DNA of 64,000 bases from Alicyclobacillus tolerans (lineage in GTDB: Bacteria > Bacillota > Bacilli > Alicyclobacillales > Alicyclobacillaceae). Shown here piece by piece: positions 41,053-50,224 of the stretch (position 1 is the first letter of the stretch; every line of letters starts with the position of its first letter). The notes under the pieces were generated by a model that was not told the DNA's origin, searched no databases, and saw only the letters and a program-made list of their open reading frames with translations. The stretch is from NCBI RefSeq assembly GCF_021739485.1, contig NZ_JAJFNK010000009.1, positions 1 to 64,000 on the forward strand, read 5' to 3'. A program made the translations under genes and the position numbers.

Positions 41053-42807
41053 CTACGCAATCGCGCGATTGCGCAAAGCGAATCCCGCAACAATGGATGC
41101 GCCAAGCAACGCGAACGCGGCTAGGGTAAAAGGTGAATCCAATCCCCACGTGCTTGTCACCGGAAAGCCCTCAGCGACGAGTACGACGCCGATAGCGACC
41201 AGGCCAGAAACCAACAACCGGCTCATTCGCATTTTAATGACAATCCAAGACAACGCCAAGAGTCCAACAACCGCAAGGACGGTATGCACAACAAAGTGCC
41301 AGTGCAATACGAAGGCGTAAGATAGAACCTGGCCAACAAGCAAGTCGAATATCGTCAGTTCAACCCACGTTTTTCGGTAGCCAGGCGGAATGCTGACCAG
41401 CCACAGTGCAGACATTGCCATGACCGCAAGTACGCCGAGCACCGCAAAGTGAAGGACCATCGGTTTGATGAGCCATATGTTCACCTCGTTGACACAAAGG
41501 GCCCAAAACCCGGTTAGCAGCCAGTTCCTGACTACAAGGCCTCTGTCCAATGCGCGCACAGGCCCGTCGCCCATCTCAATGTGTCCCCAAACGAGAAGCA
41601 AAGAAACCACAAAGAAATAGCACAAGGACATGGGCGCGTATTCAAAGACGTTCTCAAATCCACTGTGAATCAGGACGGACAAAAGCCCCGCAAGCCCTCC
41701 TAGGAAGACCATTTTTTTCCCGCCGGATGCGTTTGTGACTCGGGCCCACAAGTCTTGCATCAGTTTGATGTGCATGACAAAAAACAATGTAAGCCCGACA
41801 ATTCCGGTTTCACCCAGGGTTTTGGCGTAGTAGTTGTCCGAATACATGCTGAAGTGATATAAAACGGCCATTGCTCCGCCGTAGTGGCCAGGGCCAACGC
41901 CAAACAACGGATCACTTTGCATCGCCGAAAACGCTTGGTGCCACCGGGCAACGCGACCGCCATGAGCCGATTTCATCCAGTAGAGTGGCGAAAAAACATC
42001 CAAAATTCGATGCTGCATCCCTGGAATCAAAAATGCAGCTGCGAACAGCAATGCCAGACCGATGAGCAAGCGTCTCTCAAAAGCTATGGCAACAACGACG
42101 ATGGCAAGGCCTAGTGAGAACCATGCAGCTCTGGAGAACGTAAAAAGCAACGTCGCTGTACAAGGAACGAGTCCGAGTCCCAGCAACCATTTTCTCCAGC
42201 GGTCGGTGTCATAAAGCATCAACCCTCCGATGAGAGGGATCATGAGAGCCATGTAAGCACCCAGTTCGTTGCAGCTTACCAGGACGGAAAAGACACGCGT
42301 GCGCAGGTGCTCACCAGGGTCCACCCAAGCTTTAGGGATGGGGGTTTTAACGATGTATTGAAAAACGCCGTCGATTCCAATCAAGATGGCAATCAGTGCC
42401 GCACTGTACAGCAGCTTAGGAACATCTTTTGCTTCAACGACAAACGGGATCAAAAGGCCAAAGAAGATGTAGTACACGTCAATGCGATACCCAGCGATGG
42501 TCAAGAGCGGATGCGTAAAGTTGGCAAAGACCAGCGCAAGGCCAAAGAGGCAGAAGTAAATGGCAAACCTCGACCACGTTATCGGAACGGTTTTAGTTCC
42601 ACTCCAATAGCGAATCGATGCTGCGCCCATCAAAAGAAGCAGCACCACTTTATCCCAAACGGATCCAATGGGTGCGACGGTGTGCCTCAATCCAAAATCG
42701 ATCAGCGGAAACGCGGTGAGTGCGTAAACGGGCCACTTCACCCAACGCGAGTTATCTACGCTGACCTTCGAGGAAAAATGAATTGTTTTGAACGCCGTTA
42801 CTCTCAT
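41053..42807 (-). CDS. O-antigen ligase-like polysaccharide membrane protein
   Basis: 584 residues from ATG 42807 (AAAAGGA upstream) with 12 or more TM helices. The diagnostic Wzy_C/WaaL-type region is ALFTFSRAAWFSLGLAI followed by the large external loop, with RVARWHQAFSAMQSDPLFGVGPGHYG. Such proteins ligate or polymerise lipid-linked glycans, and some glycosylate proteins. It is the first gene of the minus-strand operon with the micropeptide and GT2. The C-terminal 150 residues add extra hydrophobic helices beyond the usual domain. Confidence 0.82.
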   Translation of the reverse strand: MRVTAFKTIHFSSKVSVDNSRWVKWPVYALTAFPLIDFGLRHTVAPIGSVWDKVVLLLLMGAASIRYWSGTKTVPITWSRFAIYFCLFGLALVFANFTHPLLTIAGYRIDVYYIFFGLLIPFVVEAKDVPKLLYSAALIAILIGIDGVFQYIVKTPIPKAWVDPGEHLRTRVFSVLVSCNELGAYMALMIPLIGGLMLYDTDRWRKWLLGLGLVPCTATLLFTFSRAAWFSLGLAIVVVAIAFERRLLIGLALLFAAAFLIPGMQHRILDVFSPLYWMKSAHGGRVARWHQAFSAMQSDPLFGVGPGHYGGAMAVLYHFSMYSDNYYAKTLGETGIVGLTLFFVMHIKLMQDLWARVTNASGGKKMVFLGGLAGLLSVLIHSGFENVFEYAPMSLCYFFVVSLLLVWGHIEMGDGPVRALDRGLVVRNWLLTGFWALCVNEVNIWLIKPMVLHFAVLGVLAVMAMSALWLVSIPPGYRKTWVELTIFDLLVGQVLSYAFVLHWHFVVHTVLAVVGLLALSWIVIKMRMSRLLVSGLVAIGVVLVAEGFPVTSTWGLDSPFTLAAFALLGASIVAGFALRNRAIA

Positions 42808-43049
42808 TCGACACTTGTCCTTTTCCTGGTCTGTGAAAATGACACACGGAGGTATCAAGCGAGCGAAAGTTCTTCGTCTCCGGTTTTTTTGTGCCCGATA
42901 TACTGTAACACATGTATCCAAGAGTTTTCTCTGCCTATCTTGCTACACCGCGAGCTCGTTTCAATGGAGAACGACATGAGGAACTCATGAGAAATCCGTG
43001 AAGAAGCCGCGAGAAATCCCTTGAAAGCATGTCCTGTTTCAGGTCGCGT

Positions 43050-43790
43050 TTATAAACGGACCATCTCGTTGTGCAGTTCTTGATACATCTTGGCTTCCGA
43101 TTTTGCGATGGAGCGTCCCACTTCGAACATGGTCTGTAAATCGCTTTGGCTGGTAAACTGAATGAGAATATCCTTGCAGAGTTGATAGTGCCTGGGCTCG
43201 TGTTCGTCTGCATGGACGTCCCAGAACAGCAGGTCGAGTTTGCTTTCCAAATTATAGGATGGATGCCTGAGGCCTCTGGCGATGGTGCCCATGACGTCGC
43301 CGGCGAACACCTCAGAACCAAGCCCGACCGCGGCCATCGCCTCAAGCGGGGAGGCGTTTCTGAAGAACTCCAAAAACGTGAAAATCGCCTGATCCACGGC
43401 GGGCGACACCCCGTCTTCCGGCATACCCAAGTCGTTGAGAAACAGTTTTGGATCTACGGACAGTAGAAATGTTTTGTACAGTTGTTCGTGAGATTTGCCG
43501 GGTTGTCCACGACCGGCTTCGTCCCACAAATTGTCGGCCAACGGAACCCACCAGGAGTCCATGGGAGCCATCGCAGCGATGGACGCTCCAAGAACCCTCG
43601 GAAAGTTGCGGCTGTAAAACGAGTATTGAATGGCAAAGTGGCGGATTTGCGCTCCGCTGTATCCTCCGGCCGCGAGTGTACGGAAAAAATCCGCCTCGTG
43701 GAACTCAGTTCGCACGACTTGCTGCATTTCCCGTTCCACGTCTTCATATGTAGCCAAGTGAACTGTCCCTTGAAGACCGCTTGGTTTCAT
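43050..43790 (-). CDS. haem-oxygenase-fold iron-containing redox protein (TenA/PqqC-like)
   Basis: 246 residues, all-helical, from ATG 43790 (GGGGGAG 4 nt upstream). Segments RTEFHEADFFRTLAAGGYSG, QIRHFAIQYSFYSRNFPRVL, AAVGLGSEVFAGD and the His/acid-rich LLFWDVHADEHEPRHYQL are spaced as in haem-oxygenase-like metalloproteins of the PqqC/CADD/TenA group. The last motif has H-x3-H-x3-H rather than the H-x3-D-x2-H of several diiron members. Substrate unknown. It is monocistronic. Confidence 0.7.
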   Translation of the reverse strand: MKPSGLQGTVHLATYEDVEREMQQVVRTEFHEADFFRTLAAGGYSGAQIRHFAIQYSFYSRNFPRVLGASIAAMAPMDSWWVPLADNLWDEAGRGQPGKSHEQLYKTFLLSVDPKLFLNDLGMPEDGVSPAVDQAIFTFLEFFRNASPLEAMAAVGLGSEVFAGDVMGTIARGLRHPSYNLESKLDLLFWDVHADEHEPRHYQLCKDILIQFTSQSDLQTMFEVGRSIAKSEAKMYQELHNEMVRL

Positions 43791-43946
43791 AACTCTCCCC
43801 CTGTACTCCAGCGACTGCTGCAATGGGCGCTTCGTGCCCTCGCGAAAACCTATTCTACCATATGCAATAAAAAGTCTTTCAATCTCAACCGATGCGTTTA
43901 TCCATCTGCCGTCCGCACAGGTGTTCCGCCTTGGGTGGATTTACCG

Positions 43947-43967
43947 TATAATTCAGACTAACGTTAG
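43947..43967 (+). promoter_or_regulatory. pxpB promoter -10 with palindromic operator
   Basis: TATAAT (43947-43952) is followed 5 bp later by the perfect 10-bp palindrome CTAACGTTAG (43958-43967), which would cover the transcription start. No clear -35 is present, suggesting activator dependence. A leader of about 120 nt, GC-rich and able to form several stems, follows; no known riboswitch class was recognised. Confidence 0.45.
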
Positions 43968-44089
43968 CTTGGAAAAGAGCCTGGCGACTCGACGAAACGG
44001 ACAGCCATCCGCATCGTGGCGTGCCCGGGCGTCCAACTGACGGAGCCCTTGCGAATGTGCGGAGGCTGCAGAAAAAGGGGTGATGTTAT

Positions 44090-44854
44090 TTGGGAACGCC
44101 AGTGATTCGCCCTGCGGGCGATCAGGCGCTGCTGATTGAGTTCGAACAAAAAGTTGACCCGTCCATCTCCTTGCAAATCATGGCCCTTGAGCGGTGGCTT
44201 ATCAACCACGTGCAAAGCGGCATTTCCGATTATGTGCCTGGCTACTCCACGTTGTTTATTGCCTACGATCCGCTGGTTTTTCTGTACGACGACCTCGTCC
44301 AAAAGGTGGAGCAAGGCCTTCGCGAGGTTTTGCAACACCCGGTACCGGGTCAAGGGAAGAAACTTTGGGTTCCGGTGTGTTACGGAGAACATGGCGAAGA
44401 GTTTGGTCCCGATCTGCGAGACGTGGCCAATCACTGCGGTTTAACCGTTCAAGAGGTCATTGAACTTCACACAGCGCCGGATTATTTCGTCCATTTTACG
44501 GGTTTTTTACCGAACTTCCCTTTTCTCGGAGGGATGTCTGAGAAGATCGCCACGCCCAGACTCCCTAAACCTCGTCAACAGGTTCCGGGTGGATCGGTGG
44601 CGATTGCAGGGGAGCAAACCGGCTTCTATCCCTTATCCAGTCCCGGAGGATGGCGCCTAATTGGAAAAATTCCTGTTTTGCTGTACGACTTGCGGCGGAC
44701 AGACCCATTTTTGTTTCAGCCTGGAGACCACATTCGCTTCTACCGCATTACTCTGCAGGAATACCGGGAACTCGAAGAATTGGACCGCAAGGAACCGTTT
44801 CAGTTTCGCGTCGAGGCGGAATCGGTTGAAGTGAACGGAGGGGTGCGGCAATGA
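44090..44854 (+). CDS. pxpB: 5-oxoprolinase subunit B (KipI-like)
   Basis: 254 residues from TTG 44090 (AAAGGGGTGAT 5 nt upstream). Family blocks IRPAGDQALLIEF, VPGYSTLFIAYDP, HTAPDYFVHFTGFLPNFPFLGG, VPGGSVAIAGEQTGFYPLSSPGGWRLIG and FQPGDHIRFYRI are intact. With PxpA and PxpC it cleaves 5-oxoproline to glutamate using ATP. In B. subtilis this family also includes KipI, inhibitor of the sporulation kinase KinA. It overlaps pxpC by ATGA. No pxpA lies within the window near it. Confidence 0.9.
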   Translation: MGTPVIRPAGDQALLIEFEQKVDPSISLQIMALERWLINHVQSGISDYVPGYSTLFIAYDPLVFLYDDLVQKVEQGLREVLQHPVPGQGKKLWVPVCYGEHGEEFGPDLRDVANHCGLTVQEVIELHTAPDYFVHFTGFLPNFPFLGGMSEKIATPRLPKPRQQVPGGSVAIAGEQTGFYPLSSPGGWRLIGKIPVLLYDLRRTDPFLFQPGDHIRFYRITLQEYRELEELDRKEPFQFRVEAESVEVNGGVRQ

Positions 44855-45918
44855 CGCGATTTCGAGTCCTTCGCCCTGGTGTCTATTCCAGCATCCAGGA
44901 CCTGGGTCGCCACGGTTACCAACGTCACGGGCTGTCCGTTTCCGGTGCGGCAGATAAATACTCCTTGCGGGTCGGCAACCTGCTGCTCGGCAACGACTTG
45001 GCGGCCGCTGCCATTGAAACGACTTTGTTCGGCTTGGAACTCGAAGTCCAATCGAGGAGTACCATTGCAGTCACAGGCGGGGACCTTGGATTCGCGGTAA
45101 ACGGGAAACCGGCTCCGACTTGGACAACCCTTTCGGTGGCTCCAGGAGATGTCCTGCGTTTTACCGGCGGGCCAATAGGGTGTCGAGCCTACGTGTGCGT
45201 GAAGGGGGGAATCGACGTTCCCGTCCAGTTTGGCAGCCGGGCGACCGATTCTCTGGTGGGTTTAGGCGGAGTTTCAGGGCGGGAACTGAAAGCCGGAGAC
45301 GAGATTGGCGGCTTTGACCCATGGGCCGGCACGCCCGAGGCGCCAGCAGGGTTCGCAGGTGCCGGGCCTACTGCCAACGCCTTCGTTTCGCCGCCAAAAA
45401 TTGACGGTTCTGGTCCCAGCCGGTCTCCTTCATCCAGTCTTGGACGGCGCACGCAAAGACGAGTGCTGTCCCCGCGATGGCTTCAAAACCGCGGCGAAGC
45501 TCAGGTCATTCGCGTGGTGTTCGGACCTCAAGAAGAGGCCTTTTCGGCGGAAGGAATTCGCACATTTCTCAATTCAAGTTACTCGGTAACGCCACAGTCC
45601 AACCACATTGGGTGCCATTTGGAAGGGCCGGCGATTGCGCATAAGCACAAGGCGGATATTCTCTCGGAATGCATCCCGGAAGGAGCCATTCAGGTTCCCG
45701 CGTCCGGAAAGCCGATTGTTTTGTTGGCTGGTCGCAGAGGTGTCGGAGGATATGCAAAGATTGCCAATGTCATCTCGGTCGACATCCCAAAGATTGCCCA
45801 GGCAAGGCCGGGAGACCAGGTAGTGTTTCAGTCCATTTCGGTGCAGGCCGCCCAAGCCCTGCTGGTTCGCCAAGAGCGCTACTTCCGGCTCATGGACCGC
45901 CTGGTGCAGCACAGTTAG
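44851..45918 (+). CDS. pxpC: 5-oxoprolinase subunit C (KipA-like biotin-dependent carboxyltransferase family)
   Basis: 355 residues. VLRPGVYSSIQDLGRHGYQRHGLSVSGAADKYSLRVGN is the canonical N-terminus. GGDLGFAVNGKP, CRAYVCVKGGIDVP, QSNHIGCHLEGP and the GRRGVGGYAKIANVIS end block follow. The stretch from about 155 to 205 (PEAPAGFAGAGPTANAF and a Ser/Arg-rich run) is longer and more disordered than typical. It is the partner of PxpB and is translationally coupled to it. Confidence 0.9.
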   Translation: MTRFRVLRPGVYSSIQDLGRHGYQRHGLSVSGAADKYSLRVGNLLLGNDLAAAAIETTLFGLELEVQSRSTIAVTGGDLGFAVNGKPAPTWTTLSVAPGDVLRFTGGPIGCRAYVCVKGGIDVPVQFGSRATDSLVGLGGVSGRELKAGDEIGGFDPWAGTPEAPAGFAGAGPTANAFVSPPKIDGSGPSRSPSSSLGRRTQRRVLSPRWLQNRGEAQVIRVVFGPQEEAFSAEGIRTFLNSSYSVTPQSNHIGCHLEGPAIAHKHKADILSECIPEGAIQVPASGKPIVLLAGRRGVGGYAKIANVISVDIPKIAQARPGDQVVFQSISVQAAQALLVRQERYFRLMDRLVQHS

Positions 45919-45976
45919 ACCGCAGGCGGATTTCAAGCTCAAGTTCCACGCTTCAGCTTGAATCACGCCTTCAGCT

Positions 45977-47203
45977 TCAAGCTTTGCCGGAGGGTGTGAA
46001 GGTCAACGGCAGACTGGTGACGCCGTGAACGATAAAACCTCTTTGGGGTTCAAGGGCTTGGTCGTCGCGCCGGGCCATGTCCGGCAGGCGATTCAGCACC
46101 GTCCGCAGGGCCACCTTGGCTTCGAGCCGTGCGAGCGGGGCTCCTAAACAGAAGTGCACGCCATGTCCAAAGGCAATGTGCGGGTTCGGGTTGCGAGCAA
46201 TATCAAACAAGTCGGCCTCGGGAAATTTTTGTTCGTCTCGATTGGCCGATCCAATCCACGCCACCACTCGGCTGTTCGCGGGTATGGTCTGACCCCCCAA
46301 CTCGACGTTTTCTTTGGCGATGCGAAACATCGCCTGTACAGGCGACCGGTAGCGCAGCGACTCTTCGATGGCGCTGGGCAGCAGGTCAGGGTGTTCCCGC
46401 AGGCGTTGAAGTTCATCCGGGTGTTCCAGCAGGGTCAAGACCGAGTTTCCAATCAGGTTGGTGGTCGTCTCATTTCCGGCCACGAGCAGCAGCCAGCACA
46501 AAGCGAGGATGTCTTGCTCCGAAAGGTGTTCGTTGCCTTCTTCAGCAGCGAGCAAAGCGCTGATGAGGTCGTTTGCCGGTTCCGTTCTGCGCTTGGCAAT
46601 GATGCTGCGGAAGTATTCGTTCATTTCTGCGTGCGCTTGTGAGGAGTCGGTGTCCGCGCCCCACATGTTGTCGGCAGACGCCACCACGTCGTCTGACCAG
46701 TGTTTAAACTTGTCCTGGTCGGCGCTTGGGATCCCGAGCATCTCCGCGATCACGATGACCGGCAATGGATACGACAAGTCTCGGACCAAGTCGATTTCCC
46801 CGCGGCGCACGACCTTGTCGAGAAGCCCCTTCGCGATTTGTTCGATGCGGGGCTCCAGCGCCGCGACGGCGTTGGGCGTAAACGCCCGGTTCACGAGGGA
46901 ACGCAGCTTTGTGTGCCGCGGCGGATCCGTGGTAATGAGCAGCGACCCTTGTCGGACTTGCTGCGCTTGTCCGGCTTCTGCAACGAGATTGGGGGCGGCG
47001 TTCTCGGTTTGGCCCTTTCGTTGTCCATATTCCGAAGAAAAGCGGGAGGAATCGGAGAGTACGGTACGGACGTCGTCGTACCGGAACACCGACCAAATTT
47101 GAAACGGTTCCATATAAACAACCGGATTTGATTCGCGCATCATCCGATACATGGGGTAGGGGTTGCGCTGCAATTCAGGGGGGAACATGCTCATGGGCTT
47201 CAA
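45977..47203 (-). CDS. cytochrome P450
   Basis: Up to 408 residues, soluble bacterial class. The I-helix oxygen-binding motif is LLVAGNETTTNLI, the K-helix ESLRYRSPVQ, and the haem-binding loop FGHGVHFCLGAPLARLEA with axial Cys352. It most resembles CYP107/CYP109-type enzymes in overall pattern. No ferredoxin or reductase gene is adjacent, so redox partners are elsewhere. Start: TTG 47203 sits 3 nt after AGGAGG; ATG 47194 is spaced 12 nt, so the exact start is uncertain. Confidence 0.92.
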   Translation of the reverse strand: MKPMSMFPPELQRNPYPMYRMMRESNPVVYMEPFQIWSVFRYDDVRTVLSDSSRFSSEYGQRKGQTENAAPNLVAEAGQAQQVRQGSLLITTDPPRHTKLRSLVNRAFTPNAVAALEPRIEQIAKGLLDKVVRRGEIDLVRDLSYPLPVIVIAEMLGIPSADQDKFKHWSDDVVASADNMWGADTDSSQAHAEMNEYFRSIIAKRRTEPANDLISALLAAEEGNEHLSEQDILALCWLLLVAGNETTTNLIGNSVLTLLEHPDELQRLREHPDLLPSAIEESLRYRSPVQAMFRIAKENVELGGQTIPANSRVVAWIGSANRDEQKFPEADLFDIARNPNPHIAFGHGVHFCLGAPLARLEAKVALRTVLNRLPDMARRDDQALEPQRGFIVHGVTSLPLTFTPSGKA

Positions 47204-47220
47204 AAACCTCCTGTCAAACG

Positions 47221-47248
47221 TTGACCGAATCCTCTGTTATATTATACA
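47221..47248 (+). promoter_or_regulatory. possible promoter for the two-component operon
   Basis: TTGACC, a 16-bp spacer and TATACA, pointing toward the response regulator about 240 nt downstream. The intervening region has an A12 run and two copies of CGAACCAGGCA. Confidence 0.4.
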
Positions 47249-47492
47249 TTGGTGAAACGATGTATGAGACGAACACCGCGAGTGCGTCGAGATCACAGAT
47301 AGAGAGACTCCAACAGCGACTCAATCAAACCCGCATCGAAAAGACAAAACCGAACCAGGCAAAAACCAACTCGAAAAAAAAAAAACGAACCAGGCATGTT
47401 CCGAATTCAACAAATTCCTATCCAGACATGTTCCTTCGACGGGGATAAGGGCACTCTCGCGCCAGAAAGACGAACAGGGAGGCCGCGCCAAG

Positions 47493-48167
47493 GTGAAGAT
47501 ACTTGTGGTTGAAGACGATGTGAGACTCGCGTCGCTTGTGCGAAGAGGTTTAGAGGCCGATGGACACGTGATTGAAAATGCGTACACCGCAGGCGATGGC
47601 TGGAATCGCGCTTGGGCCGGTTACTTCGACGTCTTGATTTTGGACATCAAACTGCCGGATTCGGACGGCATGACACTCTGCAACAACCTGCGTAAAGAAG
47701 GATTCACAACGCCAATTCTCATGTTGACCGCCCGGGACAGCGTGGATGACAAGGTTGCCGGTTTAAGAGCCGGCGCGGATGACTACCTGACCAAACCGTT
47801 TTCGTTTGACGAACTCAAAGCCCGTTTAGAGGCCTTGACGCGTCGCCCGTCCCAGTATGTAGACACCAATGTGCTTTTGATTCGCAACGTAGAACTCAAC
47901 CCTGCCACTTCGGAAGTGAAAGTCGACGATGCTGTAGTGACCCTCACGAGAAAGGAATTTGCCGTCTTGGAACTGTTGATGCGAAACGTGAACCAGGTGT
48001 TGACGCGGGAGCAGATCCTCGATCGCGTTTGGAGCACCGAATCTGAGCCGGTTGCAAATGTAGTGGACGCGGTCATTGCCCGGCTTAGGGCAAAAATTGA
48101 TCGCAACCGCCGGATGAAGCCTTTCATTAAGACGGTACGCGGCCTCGGCTACAAGATTCAGTTATGA
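47493..48167 (+). CDS. OmpR-family response regulator
   Basis: 224 residues. The receiver domain has ILVVEDD, phospho-acceptor D51 in LILDIKLPDSDG, T79 and K101 (LTKPF). The C-terminal winged helix (about 125-224) has VTLTRKEFAVLELLM and VDAVIARLRAKID. GTG 47493 follows GGGAGG. It overlaps the kinase start by ATGA. Downstream genes (PepSY-like protein, ApbE) may be targets. Confidence 0.93.
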   Translation: MKILVVEDDVRLASLVRRGLEADGHVIENAYTAGDGWNRAWAGYFDVLILDIKLPDSDGMTLCNNLRKEGFTTPILMLTARDSVDDKVAGLRAGADDYLTKPFSFDELKARLEALTRRPSQYVDTNVLLIRNVELNPATSEVKVDDAVVTLTRKEFAVLELLMRNVNQVLTREQILDRVWSTESEPVANVVDAVIARLRAKIDRNRRMKPFIKTVRGLGYKIQL

Positions 48168-49513
48168 ATGCGACGAAGCGGCACAACGTCCTGGCGGCCC
48201 TGAGTGAAAGAAGGCTTCTGACCCGCATACAGTTTCAGTTCATCCTGTTGTACTTGACCGCATTTTTAGTTTTTGAAGGAGCCATTATCGGCGCCACTTT
48301 TCTGTTCATGAGAGAGAACGTGCTGGGTTCCGCCTACCACGTGATCCAGGAAGAATGGTCGCAAAAGATTCCCGACACGTTAAAAGCGTTAGAGAGTGAC
48401 TCGGAAAACAAAACGGTTGAGCCCGCCATTGACAACAAACCGGAAATTGTCGCCTCGTGGGTGGTTCTCCCGGATGGACAGTACACTTCCAAAGACCTGG
48501 CATTGGCTTCCGCACCTGGAAAGCTGGATTCGCTTTTTCAGCGGTTGGCCGCACAAGCAGCGCAAAGTACAGGAGAGTTTTGGCGCATCACATACGTGGG
48601 CAAAGTTCCGGTATTGACGGGAGCGTATCCGCTGTTTAACCGTGAACACAAGTACATCGGCGCAGTGTTGAGCGCGTATTCGCTCAAATCCGTGTACGGC
48701 ACGGTCAACACGCTGCTTCGCGTGGATATGAATGTCGGACTGGGCAGCTTGGTGGTCTTGTTGCCCATCACGTACCTGTTATCCAAAAGGTCGCTGAGGC
48801 CGATTCGAGGGGCACTCCAACGCCAGCGCAACTTCGTCAACGACGCGGCCCACGAACTTCGCACACCGCTGGCGATTCTTCGCGGTACGCTCGAACTGGC
48901 CCAGGCAGAGGACAAGCTCCAAGCCGTTCGCGAGGCCCTTTCTGAAAGTGTTGCAGAAACCGACTACATTACCCATTTGGTCAGCGACTTATCGACGCTG
49001 GCGCGCCTCGAGTCCGGGGCTTTGCCTGTGACTAAGTCGACCATTGACGTCGGCAAAGTCATTCGCGATGCGGTTGAGGACGTGCGGCCTTTTGCACAGC
49101 CCAAGGCCATCTCCTTCGAGCTGCAAGGAGTCGATGCATTCCTTCCAGTGTTCGGGGACTCCAACCGCATGCGGCAGATGCTGTTTATTCTGTTGGAAAA
49201 CGCCATCAAGTACAACGTCCAAGGAGGAAAAGTAGCGATTGCGCTGCAGCGAAACCGCCACGAAGGGAAAATTGCCATTTCCGACACAGGCATTGGCATC
49301 CCTGAGGAGGACTTGCCGCACGTCTTCGATCGCTTCTACCGCTCCACCCGGGCAGAAAACTATGCGGCGGGCAGCGGGATTGGACTGGCCATTGCGGCAT
49401 GGATTGTCGAAACGCATCACGGCCGGATTGAGGTTGCCAGCTCTCACGGGGCGGGCACGACCTTTATGGTCACGTTGCCCCTCATGCTGCGACACCGGCA
49501 GCAAAAACCGTAA
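48164..49513 (+). CDS. membrane sensor histidine kinase
   Basis: 449 residues. TM1 (about 20-45) and TM2 (about 185-205) bracket an extracytoplasmic sensor of about 140 residues. HisKA with DAAHELRTPLAIL and HATPase with GIGIPEEDLPHVFDRFYR and SGIGLAIAAWIV follow. There is little or no HAMP. It is the cognate partner of the upstream regulator by overlap and orientation. The signal is unknown. Confidence 0.92.
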   Translation: MNATKRHNVLAALSERRLLTRIQFQFILLYLTAFLVFEGAIIGATFLFMRENVLGSAYHVIQEEWSQKIPDTLKALESDSENKTVEPAIDNKPEIVASWVVLPDGQYTSKDLALASAPGKLDSLFQRLAAQAAQSTGEFWRITYVGKVPVLTGAYPLFNREHKYIGAVLSAYSLKSVYGTVNTLLRVDMNVGLGSLVVLLPITYLLSKRSLRPIRGALQRQRNFVNDAAHELRTPLAILRGTLELAQAEDKLQAVREALSESVAETDYITHLVSDLSTLARLESGALPVTKSTIDVGKVIRDAVEDVRPFAQPKAISFELQGVDAFLPVFGDSNRMRQMLFILLENAIKYNVQGGKVAIALQRNRHEGKIAISDTGIGIPEEDLPHVFDRFYRSTRAENYAAGSGIGLAIAAWIVETHHGRIEVASSHGAGTTFMVTLPLMLRHRQQKP

Positions 49514-49764
49514 GTCGGGCTGTTCGCGGCGAAGCATACCGACGCCATATGGGCCCAGAAGTGGATCGGCATCGGGCGGCAAGACATGCCTGAGAACCGG
49601 ATTACAGCCTGATGAGAAAATCCTAAGCGAACATGAGTGCGAGCTGTCAGACCGATGAAAAGTGCCTGAGTTGGCGCAAATATGCTATAGTTTCCTGGAT
49701 TTATCATGTTTGTGTCATCTTCCGTGGTTAGATTGAAGCCATAAAAACCCGGGAGGTGTTCCGT

Positions 49765-50166
49765 ATGAAGCATCGTTTCCAATTCGCGTTAGTGGGTCTT
49801 GGGATGGTGTCGTTAGCGTTTTTATCCGGCGACAGGTTCGCTGCCTCCAAATATTCTGCTGCAGCAGACCCGGCGCCTGCTCCCGCAGTTCAGAGTACAG
49901 ACTTGATAACCAGCGCAGCGGTCAATACAGCGGTCAATACGGGGGCTTCTGGCTCATACCGCCCTCGCGAAATCAGCGACCGGGTGTTTAATGCGGACAT
50001 CGCAGCGAAAAATGCCGTCGGCGGCGGCGCCGTTCAATCCGTGACGAAACAAACCGTCCACCAAGCCCCGGCGTGGGTGGTCACGGTCAACCAAAACGGC
50101 CACAACTGGACGGTTGTGGTAGCTGCTGCAGATTACCAGGTTTTATCAAAAACTATGAATTCGTAG
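49765..50166 (+). CDS. secreted PepSY-like protein
   Basis: 133 residues from ATG 49765 (GGGAGGTG 6 nt upstream). A signal peptide/anchor (about 1-27) precedes an Ala/Pro-rich linker containing AVNTAVNTG (from a 12-bp duplication), then a C-terminal module KNAVGGGAVQSVTKQTVHQA with WVVTVNQNGHNWTVVVAAAD that resembles PepSY. An extended -10 TGCTATAGT lies at 49683-49691. Location between a two-component system and apbE suggests a cell-envelope sensing or flavin-linked redox role (inference). Confidence 0.65.
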   Translation: MKHRFQFALVGLGMVSLAFLSGDRFAASKYSAAADPAPAPAVQSTDLITSAAVNTAVNTGASGSYRPREISDRVFNADIAAKNAVGGGAVQSVTKQTVHQAPAWVVTVNQNGHNWTVVVAAADYQVLSKTMNS

Positions 50167-50224
50167 AGAACCACCAAATAAAACGGTCACGACAGCGTAT
50201 TGACCGAAGTCAGGGTGAGCGCGG

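Noticed and set aside
43968-44089. Riboswitch in the pxpB leader
   Set aside because: GC-rich stems are possible, but conserved cores of the known classes I compared (guanidine, TPP, glycine, SAM, cobalamin) were not found, and there is no terminator.
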